64,000 nt of DNA from Corynebacterium poyangense (GCF_014522205.1 NZ_CP046884.1:1364001-1428000), one strand, 5' to 3'. Counted from the stretch's first letter, positions 1-11,316 are shown. Numbers and translations: made by a program. The notes: generated from the letters alone by a model not told the origin.

Positions 1-733
1 CAGAAATATGGCTTCCTAACCCAATCGGAAGACCATGGACAATAACCTCTACTATTCCCCCGAGGGTATCTCCAGCCTTCTTAGCCGCATCGATTTCAGC
101 AATCATGGATTCCTCAGCGTCTGCGGAAAAAGCTCGTACCGGCGATTGGTCAATCTGCTCGAGGTCTGAGGGTTGTGGGTCTGGCCCCTGGTAGGGGGCG
201 CTTCGTCCGATGGAAATAACGTGGGACAAGACCTCAACGCCCAAAACCTGGCGCAGGAAGTTCCGGGCGACCGTTCCGACGGCGACTCGCGCTGCGGTTT
301 CTCGTGCTGAGGAGCGCTCTAAAATGGGGCGGGCTTCCTCATGATCATATTTCATCATTCCGGCAAAATCGGCGTGTCCAGGTCGCGGTCGAGTTAATTT
401 CGCTCCGCGCCCCGACGACATGGCCTTAGCTACGTCCTCATCATCAAGATCAAGCGGATCGGCAGACATGATGGTGGTCCACTTAGGCCACTCGGTGTTT
501 CCAATCATGATGGCCACCGGAGACCCTAAAGTTTCGCCATGGCGAATACCCCCAACAAAAGTGACTTCATCGGCTTCAAATTTCATTCGAGCGCCGCGTC
601 CATAACCCAAGCGACGTCGCGCCAATTGGAAGGCGACATCCTCTCGGGTCACGCTGACCTGCGCTGGAATATTTTCCAAAAGCGCGATGAGAGCTTGGCC
701 GTGGGATTCTCCTGCGGTGGTCCAACGAAGCAT
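1..733 (-). CDS. aroC: chorismate synthase (N-terminal part, cut by window edge)
   Basis: Chorismate synthase makes chorismate from 5-enolpyruvylshikimate-3-phosphate with reduced FMN, the last common step of aromatic biosynthesis. Reading the minus strand from the ATG at 733 gives about 244 residues without a stop before the left edge. Family motifs are present: GESHG near residue 9, RPGHAD near 115, and [14 protein letters not shown] near 138, which hold FMN- and substrate-contacting residues. The C-terminal third lies outside the window. The short prepilin peptidase gene lies 24 nt upstream and aroE, another shikimate-pathway gene, lies before that on the same strand, so the three may be co-transcribed. 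Confidence 0.97.
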   Translation of the reverse strand, partial: MLRWTTAGESHGQALIALLENIPAQVSVTREDVAFQLARRRLGYGRGARMKFEADEVTFVGGIRHGETLGSPVAIMIGNTEWPKWTTIMSADPLDLDDEDVAKAMSSGRGAKLTRPRPGHADFAGMMKYDHEEARPILERSSARETAARVAVGTVARNFLRQVLGVEVLSHVISIGRSAPYQGPDPQPSDLEQIDQSPVRAFSADAEESMIAEIDAAKKAGDTLGGIVEVIVHGLPIGLGSHIS

Positions 734-757
734 GTTTCTTATTCTCTCATTACCTAT

Positions 758-1195
758 TCACCAGGTTGTTATAGTACCCCCGATCACTAATCCCAGGATG
801 GTCCCGGCAATCATGGCAGGACCGTGCGGCTGGGCGCGTCGATGCTGTTTTATCAGCGAAAACACGCTGATAGCGTTGCTAAAAAGCATTGCAAGGATCA
901 CCCCCAGCACTCCCCCCATACTGGCGATAATCCCCAAACTGAAGGCTAATTTCACATCTCCCCCGCCTAACCCTCCCCGACTCCACACCACGCCGAGGAA
1001 GTACACCCCGGACCATACTAGGCCACCGATTATCCAGTGAGGATGATGGCTGAAAATCACCCCCAAGGTCATGATGGCAGCGGCTGGAACGGTCAGGTGG
1101 TTGGGTAGGCGCTGACATTTCAGATCCCACCAGATAAGTCTCCAGCCCCATAGCAGCACACCCACACCGGCCACAACACCAAGCACGACATTCAT
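758..1195 (-). CDS. short prepilin peptidase (A24 family aspartyl protease)
   Basis: A 145-residue membrane protein with about four hydrophobic segments. It carries the two aspartates expected of A24 prepilin peptidases: the first in WWDLKCQRLPN (about residue 24) and the second in the GGGDVKL motif (about residue 79). It lacks the N-terminal cysteine-rich methyltransferase domain of full-length PilD, so it is the peptidase-only type common in Actinobacteria, where it can process Tad/Flp pilins. No pilin, ATPase or secretin gene is near; it sits between aroC and aroE. Its substrate is unknown from this window. Confidence 0.85.
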   Translation of the reverse strand: MNVVLGVVAGVGVLLWGWRLIWWDLKCQRLPNHLTVPAAAIMTLGVIFSHHPHWIIGGLVWSGVYFLGVVWSRGGLGGGDVKLAFSLGIIASMGGVLGVILAMLFSNAISVFSLIKQHRRAQPHGPAMIAGTILGLVIGGTITTW

Positions 1196-1257
1196 CGGCC
1201 TTATCCCCCCCTGTTATGTTCCCCGTTATACCCCTCTTCTTTAGTCCGGAGTTTACC

Positions 1258-2118
1258 CTAAGACAGGGGCTTGTGGACGTAATGTTCCAAGGCTTGACGC
1301 ATGGCCTGCCATGGCGCTTGATGTCCGGTAAACTGCTCAAACTGACCATAAGACTGATAGGCCAACATGATATGGCCCCCTACCGTGCGATAACCATTGG
1401 CTGCAGCCTGAGCAACCAGAGGGGTTGGCCACGGATCATAGATCACATCCACAACAGGAGCATGAGCTAAATCAGCTTCCAGGCCAGCAATGCTCGACGA
1501 AGGAACTGTAGACACCACAACATCGACTTCACCAGCAAGAGTGCGAAGGTCCGCATCATAACCGATGAGTGCAAATTCCGCGCCGCGAGACGTCGCTAGG
1601 GGTTCCAACTCGGCTCGCCGATCACTGCGATTCACCACGGTGATTTTTTCAGCACCGCCCTCAGCCAATGTCCACAGCGCAGGGCGTGCAGTTCCACCAC
1701 CGCCAATTACCAGGCAATGCCCCAGATTGTCATGGTGCTCACCCAGCAACTCAGCCAACACTCCAGCAATGCCATCGCAGTCTGTGTTATCTGCCCGCCA
1801 CCCCTGGCTAGTGCGCACCAGCGTATTGGCTGACCCTATCTCTTGAGCCCGAGCGGTGGCCTCATCGGCTAATTCTAAGGCCGCAAACTTCCCCGGCATG
1901 GTCACTGAAAATCCGACGTAACTGGCATCTGCAGAGTCGACAATCGTGGCCAATTGCTCTGCAGTGCATTCAATGCGGTTATATTCCCAGTCTTCAAGTC
2001 CTAAGGCATGATAGCCAGCTTGATGAAGAACAGGCGAAAGGGAATGCTCAATGGGGGAACCAAGCACAGCCACCCGGTGGCGAATATCGGGCTGGGAATG
2101 GGAGACCGTATCACTCAC
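1258..2118 (-). CDS. aroE: shikimate dehydrogenase
   Basis: A 286-residue AroE-family protein that reduces 3-dehydroshikimate to shikimate with NADPH. The N-terminal substrate-binding domain has the GSPIEHSLSPVLHQAGY motif (residues about 20-36) and the VTMPGKFAAL motif with the catalytic lysine position near 78. The nucleotide-binding domain has GGGGTARPALWTL near residues 139-151 and an NRSDRR loop near 163, the usual NADP-selective site. The start is GTG at 2118, 6 nt after the mltG stop. The order ruvX-mltG-aroE is common in Actinobacteria. A second quinate/shikimate-dehydrogenase paralogue elsewhere cannot be excluded. Confidence 0.94.
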   Translation of the reverse strand: MSDTVSHSQPDIRHRVAVLGSPIEHSLSPVLHQAGYHALGLEDWEYNRIECTAEQLATIVDSADASYVGFSVTMPGKFAALELADEATARAQEIGSANTLVRTSQGWRADNTDCDGIAGVLAELLGEHHDNLGHCLVIGGGGTARPALWTLAEGGAEKITVVNRSDRRAELEPLATSRGAEFALIGYDADLRTLAGEVDVVVSTVPSSSIAGLEADLAHAPVVDVIYDPWPTPLVAQAAANGYRTVGGHIMLAYQSYGQFEQFTGHQAPWQAMRQALEHYVHKPLS

Positions 2119-2124
2119 CGTGGT

Positions 2125-3318
2125 TTAGTTCCTTCCCCGTCGACTATCAAGCATTCCAGATTCGATGGCCCGTTGAGTAGCTGCTTGATGCTCCTCAAAC
2201 GTTTTACTAAAGACGGTGGTGCCATTTGAATCCACCGTGACAAAGAAGAGCCAATCCCCCTGAGCTGGATGCTCCATAGCTTGAATGGCGTGTTCTGAAG
2301 GTGCCGCAATAGGGGTTTCCGGCAATCCATCTTTAGCGTAGGTATTCCACGGAGTTTTTCGACTGCGGTCCTGATCAGTAGTTGCCACTTCCTGCTCAGA
2401 AAGGTCGTAATTAACAGTGGAGTCAAACTCCAAGCGCATGGGCTTATGGAGACGATTAAGAATAACGCGGGCTACCTTATCAAAATCATTCGCTGGGGCT
2501 TCTCTTTCCACCAAAGAGGCCGCGATAATGAGCTGATAGGGGGATAATCCAATATCTCGAGCACGATCCACAATTCCAGTGTCACTGTATTTTTGAGCGG
2601 ATCTCGTCACCAAGTCACTAAGAATTTCCTTGGCGTTCATATCGGGATTCACCACGTATCGGCCTGGAATAATTAAACCCTCTAGGCGGCGGGGGTCATC
2701 GCCACGAGAATTCACCGCGTCGACGGCCCAACTAGGCACTCCCAGTTCAGTGGGATCGGTCTTCGCAGCTACTTCTTCCAATTGCGCTACAGATACACAA
2801 TTATCTGGGTTTTCGGCACAGGATATCCGGGAAATCTCGGAATAAATCCCTGGTCGACTTTGACCACCAACAACTTTGACATCTCTTAACGTAGCCCCAC
2901 CGGGGATATCGAGAAACTCCACTTGGTTGTTGGGGTCAGTCAAAGCCTGAACCGCGGCAGTGGCACTCATTTCTTCCTGGAGACGATACAGCCCAGGCTG
3001 CACATTTCCGGCGTTCGGGTTTCTTGCCGCTGCTGATTGGAATGCAGAATCGCTTTTCACGATACCTTTTTCCACTAACCCCGGCCCCAGCTGAGAAAGC
3101 GTAGATCCTTCTGGTATTTCAACTAACTGAACCATGCCGTTTCCTTCTCCCCGATAGTCGGTGGATGATCCGCCGGTGATTTTTACCCCGATGTAAATGA
3201 TTGCGAAAATAATCAGGGTCAGTGCCGCAATGAGAACTGCCAGGCCACGCTGACGACGCTTGACATATTTGGGTTCCATTCGCCACCCTCGGGGATTGCG
3301 TCGAGCGGTTTTAGTCAT
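2125..3318 (-). CDS. mltG: endolytic murein transglycosylase MltG (YceG-like)
   Basis: A 397-residue single-pass membrane enzyme that cuts nascent peptidoglycan strands and so helps set glycan chain length. After a short basic cytoplasmic N-terminus, one transmembrane segment spans residues about 26-48. A LysM-like region follows (about 60-140), then the YceG catalytic domain; the likely catalytic glutamate lies in ASLVEREAP near residue 274. The gene overlaps the 3' end of ruvX by 8 nt and is followed closely by aroE, which supports one transcription unit. Confidence 0.93.
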   Translation of the reverse strand: MTKTARRNPRGWRMEPKYVKRRQRGLAVLIAALTLIIFAIIYIGVKITGGSSTDYRGEGNGMVQLVEIPEGSTLSQLGPGLVEKGIVKSDSAFQSAAARNPNAGNVQPGLYRLQEEMSATAAVQALTDPNNQVEFLDIPGGATLRDVKVVGGQSRPGIYSEISRISCAENPDNCVSVAQLEEVAAKTDPTELGVPSWAVDAVNSRGDDPRRLEGLIIPGRYVVNPDMNAKEILSDLVTRSAQKYSDTGIVDRARDIGLSPYQLIIAASLVEREAPANDFDKVARVILNRLHKPMRLEFDSTVNYDLSEQEVATTDQDRSRKTPWNTYAKDGLPETPIAAPSEHAIQAMEHPAQGDWLFFVTVDSNGTTVFSKTFEEHQAATQRAIESGMLDSRRGRN

Positions 3319-3823
3319 GACTTTCTCCCTCTAAACGTTTACGCGCATCCAGCCAAGACTGGAGAATTTCTACCGCTGCGGCTTGATCTATGACTTTGCG
3401 GCCTCGACGGGTATTCACCCCACTAGAGCGCAAGGCTTGGGTGGCAATAGCTGTGCTCAGGCGCTCATCAGCTAACCGAACCGGTAGAGGACGATGGACT
3501 TCTTGAAGTCGGCGAGCTATCCGCTTGGCAATATCTTTGGCATGCTGCACACTGATAGAGCCGTGGCCGTTGAGGTCACGAGGTAAACCCACAACCACTT
3601 CCACTGCGTCATATTCAGCGATAATTTCCACTAGTCGGTCAATATCGGTCCCGTCAACGTTGTCGTCTAACCGGGTGTCACGAGGAACTGTCTCTACGGG
3701 CATTGCTAATCGGGCATCTCGATCCGATGCCGCCACACCAATTCGCACAGTGCCGACGTCAATGCCGATGCGTCGGCCGGATCCTGGGTCATCTGCGCCA
3801 GGAGTATCCGGGGTCTCTTTCAT
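3311..3823 (-). CDS. ruvX: YqgF/RuvX family putative pre-16S rRNA nuclease
   Basis: A 170-residue RNase H-fold protein of the YqgF family, linked to maturation of the 16S rRNA 5' end and earlier proposed as a Holliday-junction resolvase. The strand-1 motif [15 protein letters not shown] (residues about 19-33) holds the first catalytic aspartate. [22 protein letters not shown] and a late acidic DQAAAVEIL segment complete the family signature. It lies downstream of alaS and overlaps mltG, the usual actinobacterial order alaS-ruvX-mltG-aroE. Confidence 0.92.
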   Translation of the reverse strand: MKETPDTPGADDPGSGRRIGIDVGTVRIGVAASDRDARLAMPVETVPRDTRLDDNVDGTDIDRLVEIIAEYDAVEVVVGLPRDLNGHGSISVQHAKDIAKRIARRLQEVHRPLPVRLADERLSTAIATQALRSSGVNTRRGRKVIDQAAAVEILQSWLDARKRLEGESHD

Positions 3824-3922
3824 TATGGAGGTGGGACCTTCCTAGTGGAAAACTGATAAAGAACTGGGTATGTGATCTGAATTGGAGGCAGATCTCTCTA
3901 TAAAGGTAACGGTTTGGCAACG

Positions 3923-3954
3923 AAAAAGGGGAATCACACCGCGTGTGTTCCCCT
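3923..3954 (-). terminator. intrinsic terminator downstream of alaS
   Basis: Read on the minus strand, a hairpin with arms AGGGGAACACAC and GTGTGATTCCCCT (one bulged base, 3-nt loop) is followed by TTTTTCG. It lies 34 nt past the alaS stop. The other strand also has a short T run (ATTTTTC), so it could work both ways, but no plus-strand gene reads into it. It separates alaS from ruvX-mltG-aroE, which then need their own promoter in 3824-3920. Confidence 0.85.
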
Positions 3955-3987
3955 ATTTTTCTTAGAAATCAAGGCTTCGAACAGTAA

Positions 3988-6663
3988 TTACTTAAAGTTG
4001 TGAAGTTCCTCTATTACCGCACTGAAGCCGGCGTCGAGTCCCCCCGCCTGGGTTCCTGAGCCCTGAGCCATATCAGGTTTGCCGCCACCTCGGCCAGAAA
4101 TGTATTCGCCGAAAACTTTCACCAAGTCACCGCAGTGTATTCCGCGCTGCGTTGCCGCTTTAGTAGCACCGATCACGAAGGGAACTTTCGCGTTCTCGTC
4201 CTCGGCGGCCAGCACAACCACAGCGGCGCCCTCACCACACCGGCCACGAATATCTGCAGCTAGTGTTCGTAGATCACCGGCTTTAGTTCCTGCTGGGAGT
4301 TGTTCTGCGATGACTTTGACACCATTGACCACCTGAGCTTGGTCAACAAAGTTGCTGATATTAGAACTCAACTGCTGACGGTGTAACTCCGCAATGTGCT
4401 TTTCCGCTGCTTTTAACTTAGCGGTAAGTTGAGCGATTCGCTCAGGTAGCTGATTGCTTGGTGTCTTAAAATGCGCCGCCAGGCCTTCAGCTAAAGCCCG
4501 CTCCTTGGATAAATACCGGAAGGAGTCTAATCCGGAAAAGGCTTCAATGCGTCGTACCCCGGAACCTACGGAAGACTCGCCTAACACCGCAACGGGACCA
4601 ATTTGGGAGGAGTGTCCAACGTGGGTTCCTCCGCACAGTTCTCGTGAAAATGCCCCACCGATTTCCACGACCCGGACAATATCACCATAGTTTTCGCCAA
4701 AGAGCGCCATCGCCCCCATGGCTTTAGCTTCTTCCAAGCTAGTCTCAATGGTGTTGACCTGGTAGTCTGCATCAACCACCGCATTGGTAATATCTTCAAT
4801 CTGCGCTAATTGCTCTGGACTGAGCTGTTCAGTGTAATTGAAGTCAAAGCGTAAATATCCAGGTTTATTCATCGAACCAGCTTGCACTGCGGTTGGCCCA
4901 AGCACTTGCCGAAGAGCACCGTGAATTAAGTGAGTCGCCGAGTGCGCTTGACGAGCAGCGTGGCGCCAGGCCTCATCTACCACTGTTTCTACCTGTGCCC
5001 CTAGTTCAAGCTGAGCGTTATCCGGGATCCGCGTCTTATGAACCCATACCTTTTTAGCGATCTTCTGAACATCGTTAATGGGAAACTCAATGCCTCCGTA
5101 GCGGAAGAACCCTCGATCACCCAGTTGACCACCGGATTCCGCGTACATGGGGCTAAGGTCAACGATGACGTCAACTTCATCTCCTGGGTGGGCCTCGGTA
5201 ATAGTCTGTCCGTTATGAACCAAACCAACGATGGTGGATTCTGAACTCAAGTTCTCATAACCAACGAACTCGGTTGGGTGCTCATCCACAAACTCCCTAA
5301 AGACCGATAGATCTTGATGCCCGTGCTTCTTGGCCTTGTTATCTGCCTTTGCCCGTGCCTTTTGTTCCGCCATCAGTTTCTCAAAGCCCTCGGTATCTAC
5401 CTCAAGGCCTTGTTCCCGCGCCATTTCTAGAGTCAAGTCAATCGGGAAACCATAGGTGTCATGAAGCGCAAAGGCTCGTTCACCACTAATAGTTTTCCTA
5501 TCCTGGGCGCGGGTTTCAGCAGCGGCGTGATCAAAAAGTTCGGTTCCTGATTCCAAGGTTTTAAGGAACGCAGTTTCTTCATTGACCGCGGTCTTTAGTA
5601 TCCGCTCCCGGTTTTTCTTAATCTCGGGGAAAGACGGGGTCATGGTGTCCATGATGGTGCTCATAAACTGTTCCATCGTGGGTCCGGTTGCGCCCAGTAA
5701 CCGAGCAGAACGAATAATCCGACGCAACAAGCGCCGAAGGATATAGCCACGTCCCTCGTTACCAGGAGTGACCCCGTCAAGGATGAGCATCATGCCCGTG
5801 CGGGAGTGATCAGCGATAACACGGAACTTCACATCGCGGTCATGGTCGCTGCCATAATCGGCTCCACTGAGCTCAGCGGCCACATCGATGACCGGGCGTA
5901 ATAAGTCAGTTTCATAAACATTGTCTACGCCCTGCAAAATACAGGCAACACGTTCAATACCGAGACCCGTGTCAATGTTCTTCTTCGGAAGCGGGCCAAG
6001 GATTTCAAAATCACCTTTTCCGCTGCCCTCTCCCCGTTCATTCTGCATAAACACGAGGTTCCAAATCTCCATGTAGCGGTTATCATCCGCTATGGGGCCA
6101 CCCTCCGCCCCATATTCCGGCCCGCGATCATAGTAGATTTCCGAGCACGGTCCACACGGACCGGGTACTCCCATAGACCAATAGTTGTCTGCCATCCCTA
6201 AGCGCTGAATTCTTTCCTTAGGGACTCCAATGTGGTGATGCCAAATGTCGGCCGCTTCATCATCATCCAGGTAGCAGGTCACCCAGAGGCGCTCTGGATC
6301 TAACCCATAGCCCCCCTCCTCCAGGGAACCGGTCAACAGACACCAGGCGTAGGTGATGGCGCCTTTCTTAAAGTACTGACCAAAGGAGAAGTTCCCAGCC
6401 ATCTGAAAGAAGGTATTGTGCCGCGTGGTAATACCTACTTCTTCGATATCTAGAGTGCGCACACACTTTTGGATACTCGTAGCGGTGCCGTTAGGAAATG
6501 GTGGAGTTTGCTGCCCCAAGAAGTAGGGTTTGAATGGCACCATCCCTGCATTCACAAAAAGCAGGGTGGGATCATCCAGGATCAGCGATGCGCTAGGGAC
6601 CTCGGTATGCCCGGATTTGACAAAGTGCGCAGTAAAACGCTCCCTGATCTCATGGGTTTGCAC
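3988..6663 (-). CDS. alaS: alanyl-tRNA synthetase
   Basis: An 891-residue full-length AlaRS that charges tRNA-Ala. The class II catalytic core occupies about residues 1-370 (for example [15 protein letters not shown]). The editing domain carries the zinc-binding pairs HSATH (near 580) and CGGTH (near 683), and a C-terminal DHHA1-like domain begins around 750, ending in the glycine-rich [14 protein letters not shown]. The start is GTG at 6663 with AAGGAG 8 nt upstream. A strong -10 (TATAGT, 6688-6693) implies a short leader, and a terminator follows the gene. Confidence 0.97.
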   Translation of the reverse strand: MQTHEIRERFTAHFVKSGHTEVPSASLILDDPTLLFVNAGMVPFKPYFLGQQTPPFPNGTATSIQKCVRTLDIEEVGITTRHNTFFQMAGNFSFGQYFKKGAITYAWCLLTGSLEEGGYGLDPERLWVTCYLDDDEAADIWHHHIGVPKERIQRLGMADNYWSMGVPGPCGPCSEIYYDRGPEYGAEGGPIADDNRYMEIWNLVFMQNERGEGSGKGDFEILGPLPKKNIDTGLGIERVACILQGVDNVYETDLLRPVIDVAAELSGADYGSDHDRDVKFRVIADHSRTGMMLILDGVTPGNEGRGYILRRLLRRIIRSARLLGATGPTMEQFMSTIMDTMTPSFPEIKKNRERILKTAVNEETAFLKTLESGTELFDHAAAETRAQDRKTISGERAFALHDTYGFPIDLTLEMAREQGLEVDTEGFEKLMAEQKARAKADNKAKKHGHQDLSVFREFVDEHPTEFVGYENLSSESTIVGLVHNGQTITEAHPGDEVDVIVDLSPMYAESGGQLGDRGFFRYGGIEFPINDVQKIAKKVWVHKTRIPDNAQLELGAQVETVVDEAWRHAARQAHSATHLIHGALRQVLGPTAVQAGSMNKPGYLRFDFNYTEQLSPEQLAQIEDITNAVVDADYQVNTIETSLEEAKAMGAMALFGENYGDIVRVVEIGGAFSRELCGGTHVGHSSQIGPVAVLGESSVGSGVRRIEAFSGLDSFRYLSKERALAEGLAAHFKTPSNQLPERIAQLTAKLKAAEKHIAELHRQQLSSNISNFVDQAQVVNGVKVIAEQLPAGTKAGDLRTLAADIRGRCGEGAAVVVLAAEDENAKVPFVIGATKAATQRGIHCGDLVKVFGEYISGRGGGKPDMAQGSGTQAGGLDAGFSAVIEELHNFK

Positions 6664-6687
6664 AGCAGTGCTCCTTGGGTTGTATCG

Positions 6688-6693
6688 ACTATA
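6688..6693 (-). promoter_or_regulatory. -10 element of the alaS promoter
   Basis: TATAGT on the minus strand, one mismatch from TATAAT, places the transcript start near 6681 and leaves a leader of about 17 nt carrying only the Shine-Dalgarno. I see no good -35 hexamer at 16-18 nt, which is usual for corynebacterial promoters. Confidence 0.5.
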
Positions 6694-6740
6694 AATGTGG
6701 TTTTGTGGAACAGGGCCTTAGCAGCCGTCGGGCTAACACT

Positions 6741-8108
6741 TTACCCGGCACCACGCACGATGGTGCGCAGCCGGTCAAGAAAGTCGTATATCCGCTTTTC
6801 TGCGCCCCGCGGCCGGGGCCGATAATAGCGGGCTTCCTGCAAAATCTCTGGGATATATTGTTGTTTCACGATGCCCGTCGGATCATCATGCGGATAGCGA
6901 TACCCCACTGCGTTGCCGAGTTTTTTAGCTCCTTCATAATGACCGTCGCGCAGATGCGGAGGAACCGGACCTATCTTTCCCTCACGCACATCCTGCTGGG
7001 CTGCGTTCATCGCTTCAATAACAGCATTAGATTTAGGCGCCGTGGCCAGGTGGATTGTTGCTTGAGCCAAGGTCAATCTCGCCTCAGGCATTCCAACTAG
7101 TGCTACCGCTTGCGCAGCATTCACAGCTGTGGTGAGCGCGGTGGGATCAGCCAAGCCAATATCTTCGCTGGCGTGGATAATAAGTCGTCGAGCAATAAAA
7201 CGAGGATCTTCCCCTGCTTCTACCATTCGTGCTAAATAGTGCAGAGCTGCATCAACGTCGGACCCCCGGATTGACTTAATATATGCACTGATCACGTCAT
7301 AATGTTGGTCTCCGTCTCGGTCATAGCGCACCACAGCCCGGTTGATATTGTCTCGGAGCACCTCAATACTTACTGACTGACCATCATTAACTGCTTCGGC
7401 AGCAGCCTCTAAGTACGTTAAAGCTCGACGCGCATCTCCCCCAGCAAGTAACACTAACTGTGTTAAAGCATCCTCATCTATAGAGACTCGCCCGGCTAAA
7501 CCCTGATCATCCGATATCGCCCGAAGGATCACTTCTCTCAATGCCTCATCTGATAAGGGGCGCAACTGAAGCAGCAAGGATCGCGACAACAAGGGAGCCA
7601 CGACCGAAAATGAGGGGTTCTCTGTGGTAGCTGCCACCAATAAGACAGTACGATTTTCAACCGCCGCTAAAAGAGCATCCTGTTGCGTTTTAGAAAATCG
7701 ATGAACCTCATCAATAAATAGGACGGTGCGATGTCCATGGATGAGATCTCGTCGAGCTTGATCAATAACGGCGCGGACCTCTTTGACTCCGGAGCTTAAC
7801 GCAGAAAGACCAATGAATTTACGCTGCGTTGCGGTGGAGATGAGGGAGGCAATAGTAGTTTTCCCTGTTCCCGGAGGTCCATAAAGAATGACGGACGCCT
7901 CCCCGGATCCCTCGATCAACCGGCGCAGTGGCTTGCCTGGCCCTAAAAGATGCTCTTGACCAGCTACATCATCAAGGCAAGTCGGACGCATCCGGGCCGC
8001 TAAAGGTGCCCCTGTGGGGGCAGCGAAGATCTCCCTTCCCTGGGCTGTGGATCCTCCCACGTTTCCACCAGGTGCGGGGTGCTCAAATAGCTCTCCCTGT
8101 TCAGACAT
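6741..8108 (-). CDS. rarA: replication-associated recombination protein A (AAA+ ATPase)
   Basis: A 455-residue MgsA/RarA/WRNIP1-family ATPase that acts at stalled replication forks. It has Walker [12 protein letters not shown] (about residues 74-84), Walker [19 protein letters not shown] (about 129-146), sensor motif AATTENPSF, and the C-terminal tetramerisation region with the [14 protein letters not shown] motif. Its ATG overlaps the TAA stop of the upstream kinase-like gene (TAATG, 8106-8110), so the two are likely translationally coupled. Confidence 0.95.
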   Translation of the reverse strand: MSEQGELFEHPAPGGNVGGSTAQGREIFAAPTGAPLAARMRPTCLDDVAGQEHLLGPGKPLRRLIEGSGEASVILYGPPGTGKTTIASLISTATQRKFIGLSALSSGVKEVRAVIDQARRDLIHGHRTVLFIDEVHRFSKTQQDALLAAVENRTVLLVAATTENPSFSVVAPLLSRSLLLQLRPLSDEALREVILRAISDDQGLAGRVSIDEDALTQLVLLAGGDARRALTYLEAAAEAVNDGQSVSIEVLRDNINRAVVRYDRDGDQHYDVISAYIKSIRGSDVDAALHYLARMVEAGEDPRFIARRLIIHASEDIGLADPTALTTAVNAAQAVALVGMPEARLTLAQATIHLATAPKSNAVIEAMNAAQQDVREGKIGPVPPHLRDGHYEGAKKLGNAVGYRYPHDDPTGIVKQQYIPEILQEARYYRPRPRGAEKRIYDFLDRLRTIVRGAG

Positions 8109-9343
8109 TAGTTCTGCGGAAAATCAGAAATCGGTGTTAAACGTTCAGCGACTTCCGCAGCAAATTCAGCAACGACGGGTAGCCTGCTATCGCTTCCTCG
8201 GGCGGCAAAACGCGCTAATGCTTCAAAGGTTTCATGAAGATCCCGACGAACGAGCAGCTCCTCTTCGCTAAAAGGCCCTTGCGTGCTCGGGCGTAACACA
8301 TCTACTTCTGCCCGATGCTCTTCTGGTAGCTGGTGAGAATAGTCACCATCGCTCCGTGTTTGAGCCAAAGCTACGTTATTTAAGGAGCCAAAATGCATGA
8401 GTGAGATGCTAGCAAGCGCCCATCCCACCATCGCTATCACAATGCGCACGTGCAAACGTTGTTCATTGCGCACATTAGGCCAGATGCTCTTGACTTCCTC
8501 CACCCACGCATCAATGAAAATATCAGCATCATCATCGCTGATGGGCCGAGAGAAGAGAAATTGCGGAAATCCAGCTACAACGCAGGCTATATCAAAGGTG
8601 GCGTCGCGGAAGCCGGCCCATTCGTAGTCAAGAAAATGAGTGCGATGGGCAACAATAATATTGTCGGGCGACAAGTCAAAGGGGGTAAAAGCCCGGTGCT
8701 GTCCTCTTAAAAGCCGACGCCTTGCTTGGTCACTAAAATCAATCACTGTTGCGGGGATCTTAATACCGGCGTCTTCGAGCAACTCTAAGCCAGTTCCCAA
8801 AGAATATTCCAGGGCGTGATCTCGAGCCTTAGCCAAGGCTGCTGCTTCGGGGTGTTGCCGTAGCATCCGAGCTTGAAGGGTATCAAAATTATCCTCCCGG
8901 TCCGCTGTCCCCGCGTGCATCCGGCCAATGGATTGTCCCAAGTTACGCAGAATATTCGCCCGGGCTTCTTCCTCAGTTCTACTCAGAAGTTCAGCGAAGG
9001 TATCACCATCTCCCGAATCAGAGATCACGATAATTCTTTGGGGGATGTCATAGGCCACCAATATCGGTCCAGGACGAACATCCTCGGCTAAGGACGTCGT
9101 AAATTGATAGGCCACTACTTCCCGCAATAACGCCACGTCATCAAGGGGATCACTGGTTCGAGGGGTGTATTTAATAATGAGGCTGCGGTTCTCTAAAAAA
9201 GGAGATTGAGCTACCCGAGCGCGCAACACAATTGCGTTACCCGTGCCTGAAAGAGTTTCGATATCACTGAGTTTTTGGCGTCCACCAAATCTGACCGACA
9301 GTAAACGCTCGGCTAAATCAGTAATGTCCTCGGTACTCTTCAC
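8108..9343 (-). CDS. APH/choline-kinase-fold phosphotransferase, substrate unknown
   Basis: A 411-residue protein with the aminoglycoside-phosphotransferase/choline-kinase fold. The catalytic loop reads [10 protein letters not shown] (about residues 222-231) and the metal-binding aspartate follows in [11 protein letters not shown] (about 237-247); an N-terminal LIIKYTPR segment provides the ATP-binding lysine. The start is GTG at 9343 with AAGGAG 8 nt upstream. It is coupled to rarA. The family ranges from antibiotic kinases to sugar, choline and homoserine kinases, so the substrate cannot be assigned; the housekeeping context argues against a resistance gene. Confidence 0.75.
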   Translation of the reverse strand: MKSTEDITDLAERLLSVRFGGRQKLSDIETLSGTGNAIVLRARVAQSPFLENRSLIIKYTPRTSDPLDDVALLREVVAYQFTTSLAEDVRPGPILVAYDIPQRIIVISDSGDGDTFAELLSRTEEEARANILRNLGQSIGRMHAGTADREDNFDTLQARMLRQHPEAAALAKARDHALEYSLGTGLELLEDAGIKIPATVIDFSDQARRRLLRGQHRAFTPFDLSPDNIIVAHRTHFLDYEWAGFRDATFDIACVVAGFPQFLFSRPISDDDADIFIDAWVEEVKSIWPNVRNEQRLHVRIVIAMVGWALASISLMHFGSLNNVALAQTRSDGDYSHQLPEEHRAEVDVLRPSTQGPFSEEELLVRRDLHETFEALARFAARGSDSRLPVVAEFAAEVAERLTPISDFPQN

Positions 9344-9402
9344 AGCTAATCTCCTTGGATACTCACCGGTAGCGGACAGAGGTTAACAGCCTCACAAACT
9401 CG

Positions 9403-9435
9403 CATGGGGAGTTCCGTCAACCGGCTCTCCCCATG
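9403..9435. repeat. 9-bp inverted repeat between aspS and the kinase gene
   Basis: CATGGGGAG (9403-9411) and CTCCCCATG (9427-9435) are perfect inverted copies separated by 15 nt. AACTCG at 9398 and CGAGTT at 9445 extend the symmetry imperfectly. There is no T run on either side, so it is a weak terminator candidate for aspS; it could also be a binding site or mRNA structure. Confidence 0.45.
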
Positions 9436-9519
9436 AGACTCTAGCGAGTTACTAGCCCGTAGGGAATGGGCACAGTGGAAAACCTATGCCTTTACCCCTG
9501 AATGAGACGTAGATTCTTT

Positions 9520-11316
9520 CTAGTTAGTGACCTTCTTTGCCGGTTTGGCGTCGATTCCTGATTCGCGGCGCTGCTGTGGAGTAATCGGAGCCGGTGCATC
9601 CGTCAGCGGATCAACACCACCACCGGACTTAGGGAAGGCAATAACATCACGAATTGAATCTCGATTTGCCAGCAATGAGATTATCCGATCCCAGCCAAAG
9701 GCAATGCCGCCGTGGGGCGGGGCGCCAAAGGCAAAGGCATCCAGGAGGAAACCGAACTTCTCTCGAGCTTCGTCCTCATTAATTCCCATCACCTTAAATA
9801 CGCGCTCTTGAACTTCACGCTGATGGATACGGATTGATCCACCACCGATTTCGTTACCATTACACACAATGTCATAGGCGTAGGAAGTTGCCTCAGCAGG
9901 GTTGGTATCGAAAGAATCCAACCATTCTTTCTTCGGCGCCGTAAACGCATGGTGAACTGCAGTCCAGGAGGAATGCCCTAACGCTACATCCCCGGAGGCT
10001 TGGGCATCAGCAGTAGGTTCAAATAGCGGAGCATCAACTACCCAGGTGAAAGCCCAATCCCCAGGTTTAATAAGACCTAGTTTTTCAGCGATTTCATTGC
10101 GGGCAGCACCCAACAACGCACGTGAGGATTTCACATCACCGGCAGCAAAGAAGATACAGTCACCAGGCTGAGCACCCACGTGCTCAGCAATTCCAGCGCG
10201 CTCAGCATCGGTAATGTTTTTTGCTACCGGACCAGTTAATTCCCCATCGTCCTGGACCAAAATATAAGCCAGTCCCTTGGCGCCACGTTGTTTGGCCCAC
10301 TCTTGCCAAGCATCAAGCTGACGACGCGGCTGGGAGGCCCCACCTTGCATAACAACTGCTCCGACATACTCATTCTGGAATACGCGGAAGGTGGTGTGAG
10401 CAAAAAACTCGGTGCATTCGGTGATCTGAATATCGAAGCGGAGATCAGGTTTATCTGTTCCGTATTTCTCCATAGCTTCGGCATAGGTCATCCGTGGAAT
10501 GGGGGTGGAAATCTCATAGCCAATCAGCTTCCACAACTCCCGAACAATTTCCTCAGCTAAGGCGATAATGTCATCTTGTTCGATAAAGCTCATCTCGATA
10601 TCGAGCTGAGTAAATTCAGGCTGACGGTCGGCACGGAAATCCTCGTCACGATAACAACGAGCAATTTGGTAGTAGCGTTCCATGCCAGCCACCATGAGCA
10701 GCTGTTTAAAAAGCTGAGGGGACTGAGGCAGAGCATAGAATGTTCCCGGCTTTAGTCGAGCTGGTACCAGGAAGTCACGAGCACCTTCTGGCGTGGAGCG
10801 GGTGAGAGTCGGAGTTTCAATCTCGGTAAAGTCGTGGGCTTCAAGAACCCGGCGCGCCGCTTGGTTTGCCTTGGAACGCAGCCTTAAGACAGCACCTTGA
10901 GAGGGACGTCGCAAATCCAAGTAGCGGTAACGTAGCCGAGTTTCATCTCCTACTTCCCCACCGCTGGTTCCCTCACCGGCATCCACTTGGAAAGGTAGTG
11001 CGGCAGAAGGGTTAAGCACCTCTAATTCAGCGATATTGACTTCAATATCACCACTGGACAGGTTCGGATTTTGCGAGCCCTCTGGGCGCTCTTCGACCAC
11101 GCCCGTCACTTGAAGACAATACTCGCTGCGTAACTCGTGAGCCCGGGCTGCAACCTCGGATTTCCGGAAAACGACCTGTGCAATACCAGACCGGTCCCGC
11201 AAATCGATGAAGATTACGCCCCCGTGATCTCGCCGACGTGACACCCAACCCGTCAAGGTAACGGTTTGGCCTGCGTGTTCTTTGCGGAGTTCCCCCGCAA
11301 GATGGGTTCGCAACAC
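9520..11316 (-). CDS. aspS: aspartyl-tRNA synthetase (probably also charges tRNA-Asn)
   Basis: A 598-residue bacterial-type AspRS. An N-terminal OB-fold anticodon-binding domain ([20 protein letters not shown]) is followed by the class II core with the [15 protein letters not shown] motif, a GAD insertion domain and the motif 3 GIAFGWDRI near the C-terminus. The GTG at 11316 is chosen because GGAAGGA lies about 9 nt upstream and the family N-terminus begins [10 protein letters not shown] there; the frame is open further upstream without family similarity. Actinobacteria often use a non-discriminating AspRS with GatCAB, but that cannot be decided here. Confidence 0.95.
   Translation of the reverse strand: MLRTHLAGELRKEHAGQTVTLTGWVSRRRDHGGVIFIDLRDRSGIAQVVFRKSEVAARAHELRSEYCLQVTGVVEERPEGSQNPNLSSGDIEVNIAELEVLNPSAALPFQVDAGEGTSGGEVGDETRLRYRYLDLRRPSQGAVLRLRSKANQAARRVLEAHDFTEIETPTLTRSTPEGARDFLVPARLKPGTFYALPQSPQLFKQLLMVAGMERYYQIARCYRDEDFRADRQPEFTQLDIEMSFIEQDDIIALAEEIVRELWKLIGYEISTPIPRMTYAEAMEKYGTDKPDLRFDIQITECTEFFAHTTFRVFQNEYVGAVVMQGGASQPRRQLDAWQEWAKQRGAKGLAYILVQDDGELTGPVAKNITDAERAGIAEHVGAQPGDCIFFAAGDVKSSRALLGAARNEIAEKLGLIKPGDWAFTWVVDAPLFEPTADAQASGDVALGHSSWTAVHHAFTAPKKEWLDSFDTNPAEATSYAYDIVCNGNEIGGGSIRIHQREVQERVFKVMGINEDEAREKFGFLLDAFAFGAPPHGGIAFGWDRIISLLANRDSIRDVIAFPKSGGGVDPLTDAPAPITPQQRRESGIDAKPAKKVTN

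Noticed and set aside
879..1349. Overlapping 156-codon minus-strand frame across the prepilin peptidase and the aroE 3' end
   Set aside because: It overlaps two recognisable genes in another frame and has no coherent composition or family features.
8108..9343. Aminoglycoside resistance kinase
   Set aside because: The fold is right, but the gene is embedded in a housekeeping operon with rarA and shows no sign of transfer; substrate left open.
3903..11270. 16-nt identical string AAGGTAACGGTTTGGC at 3903-3918 and 11255-11270
   Set aside because: One copy is within aspS codons and the other in an intergenic gap; no extension or third copy, so chance similarity is more likely than a repeat element.
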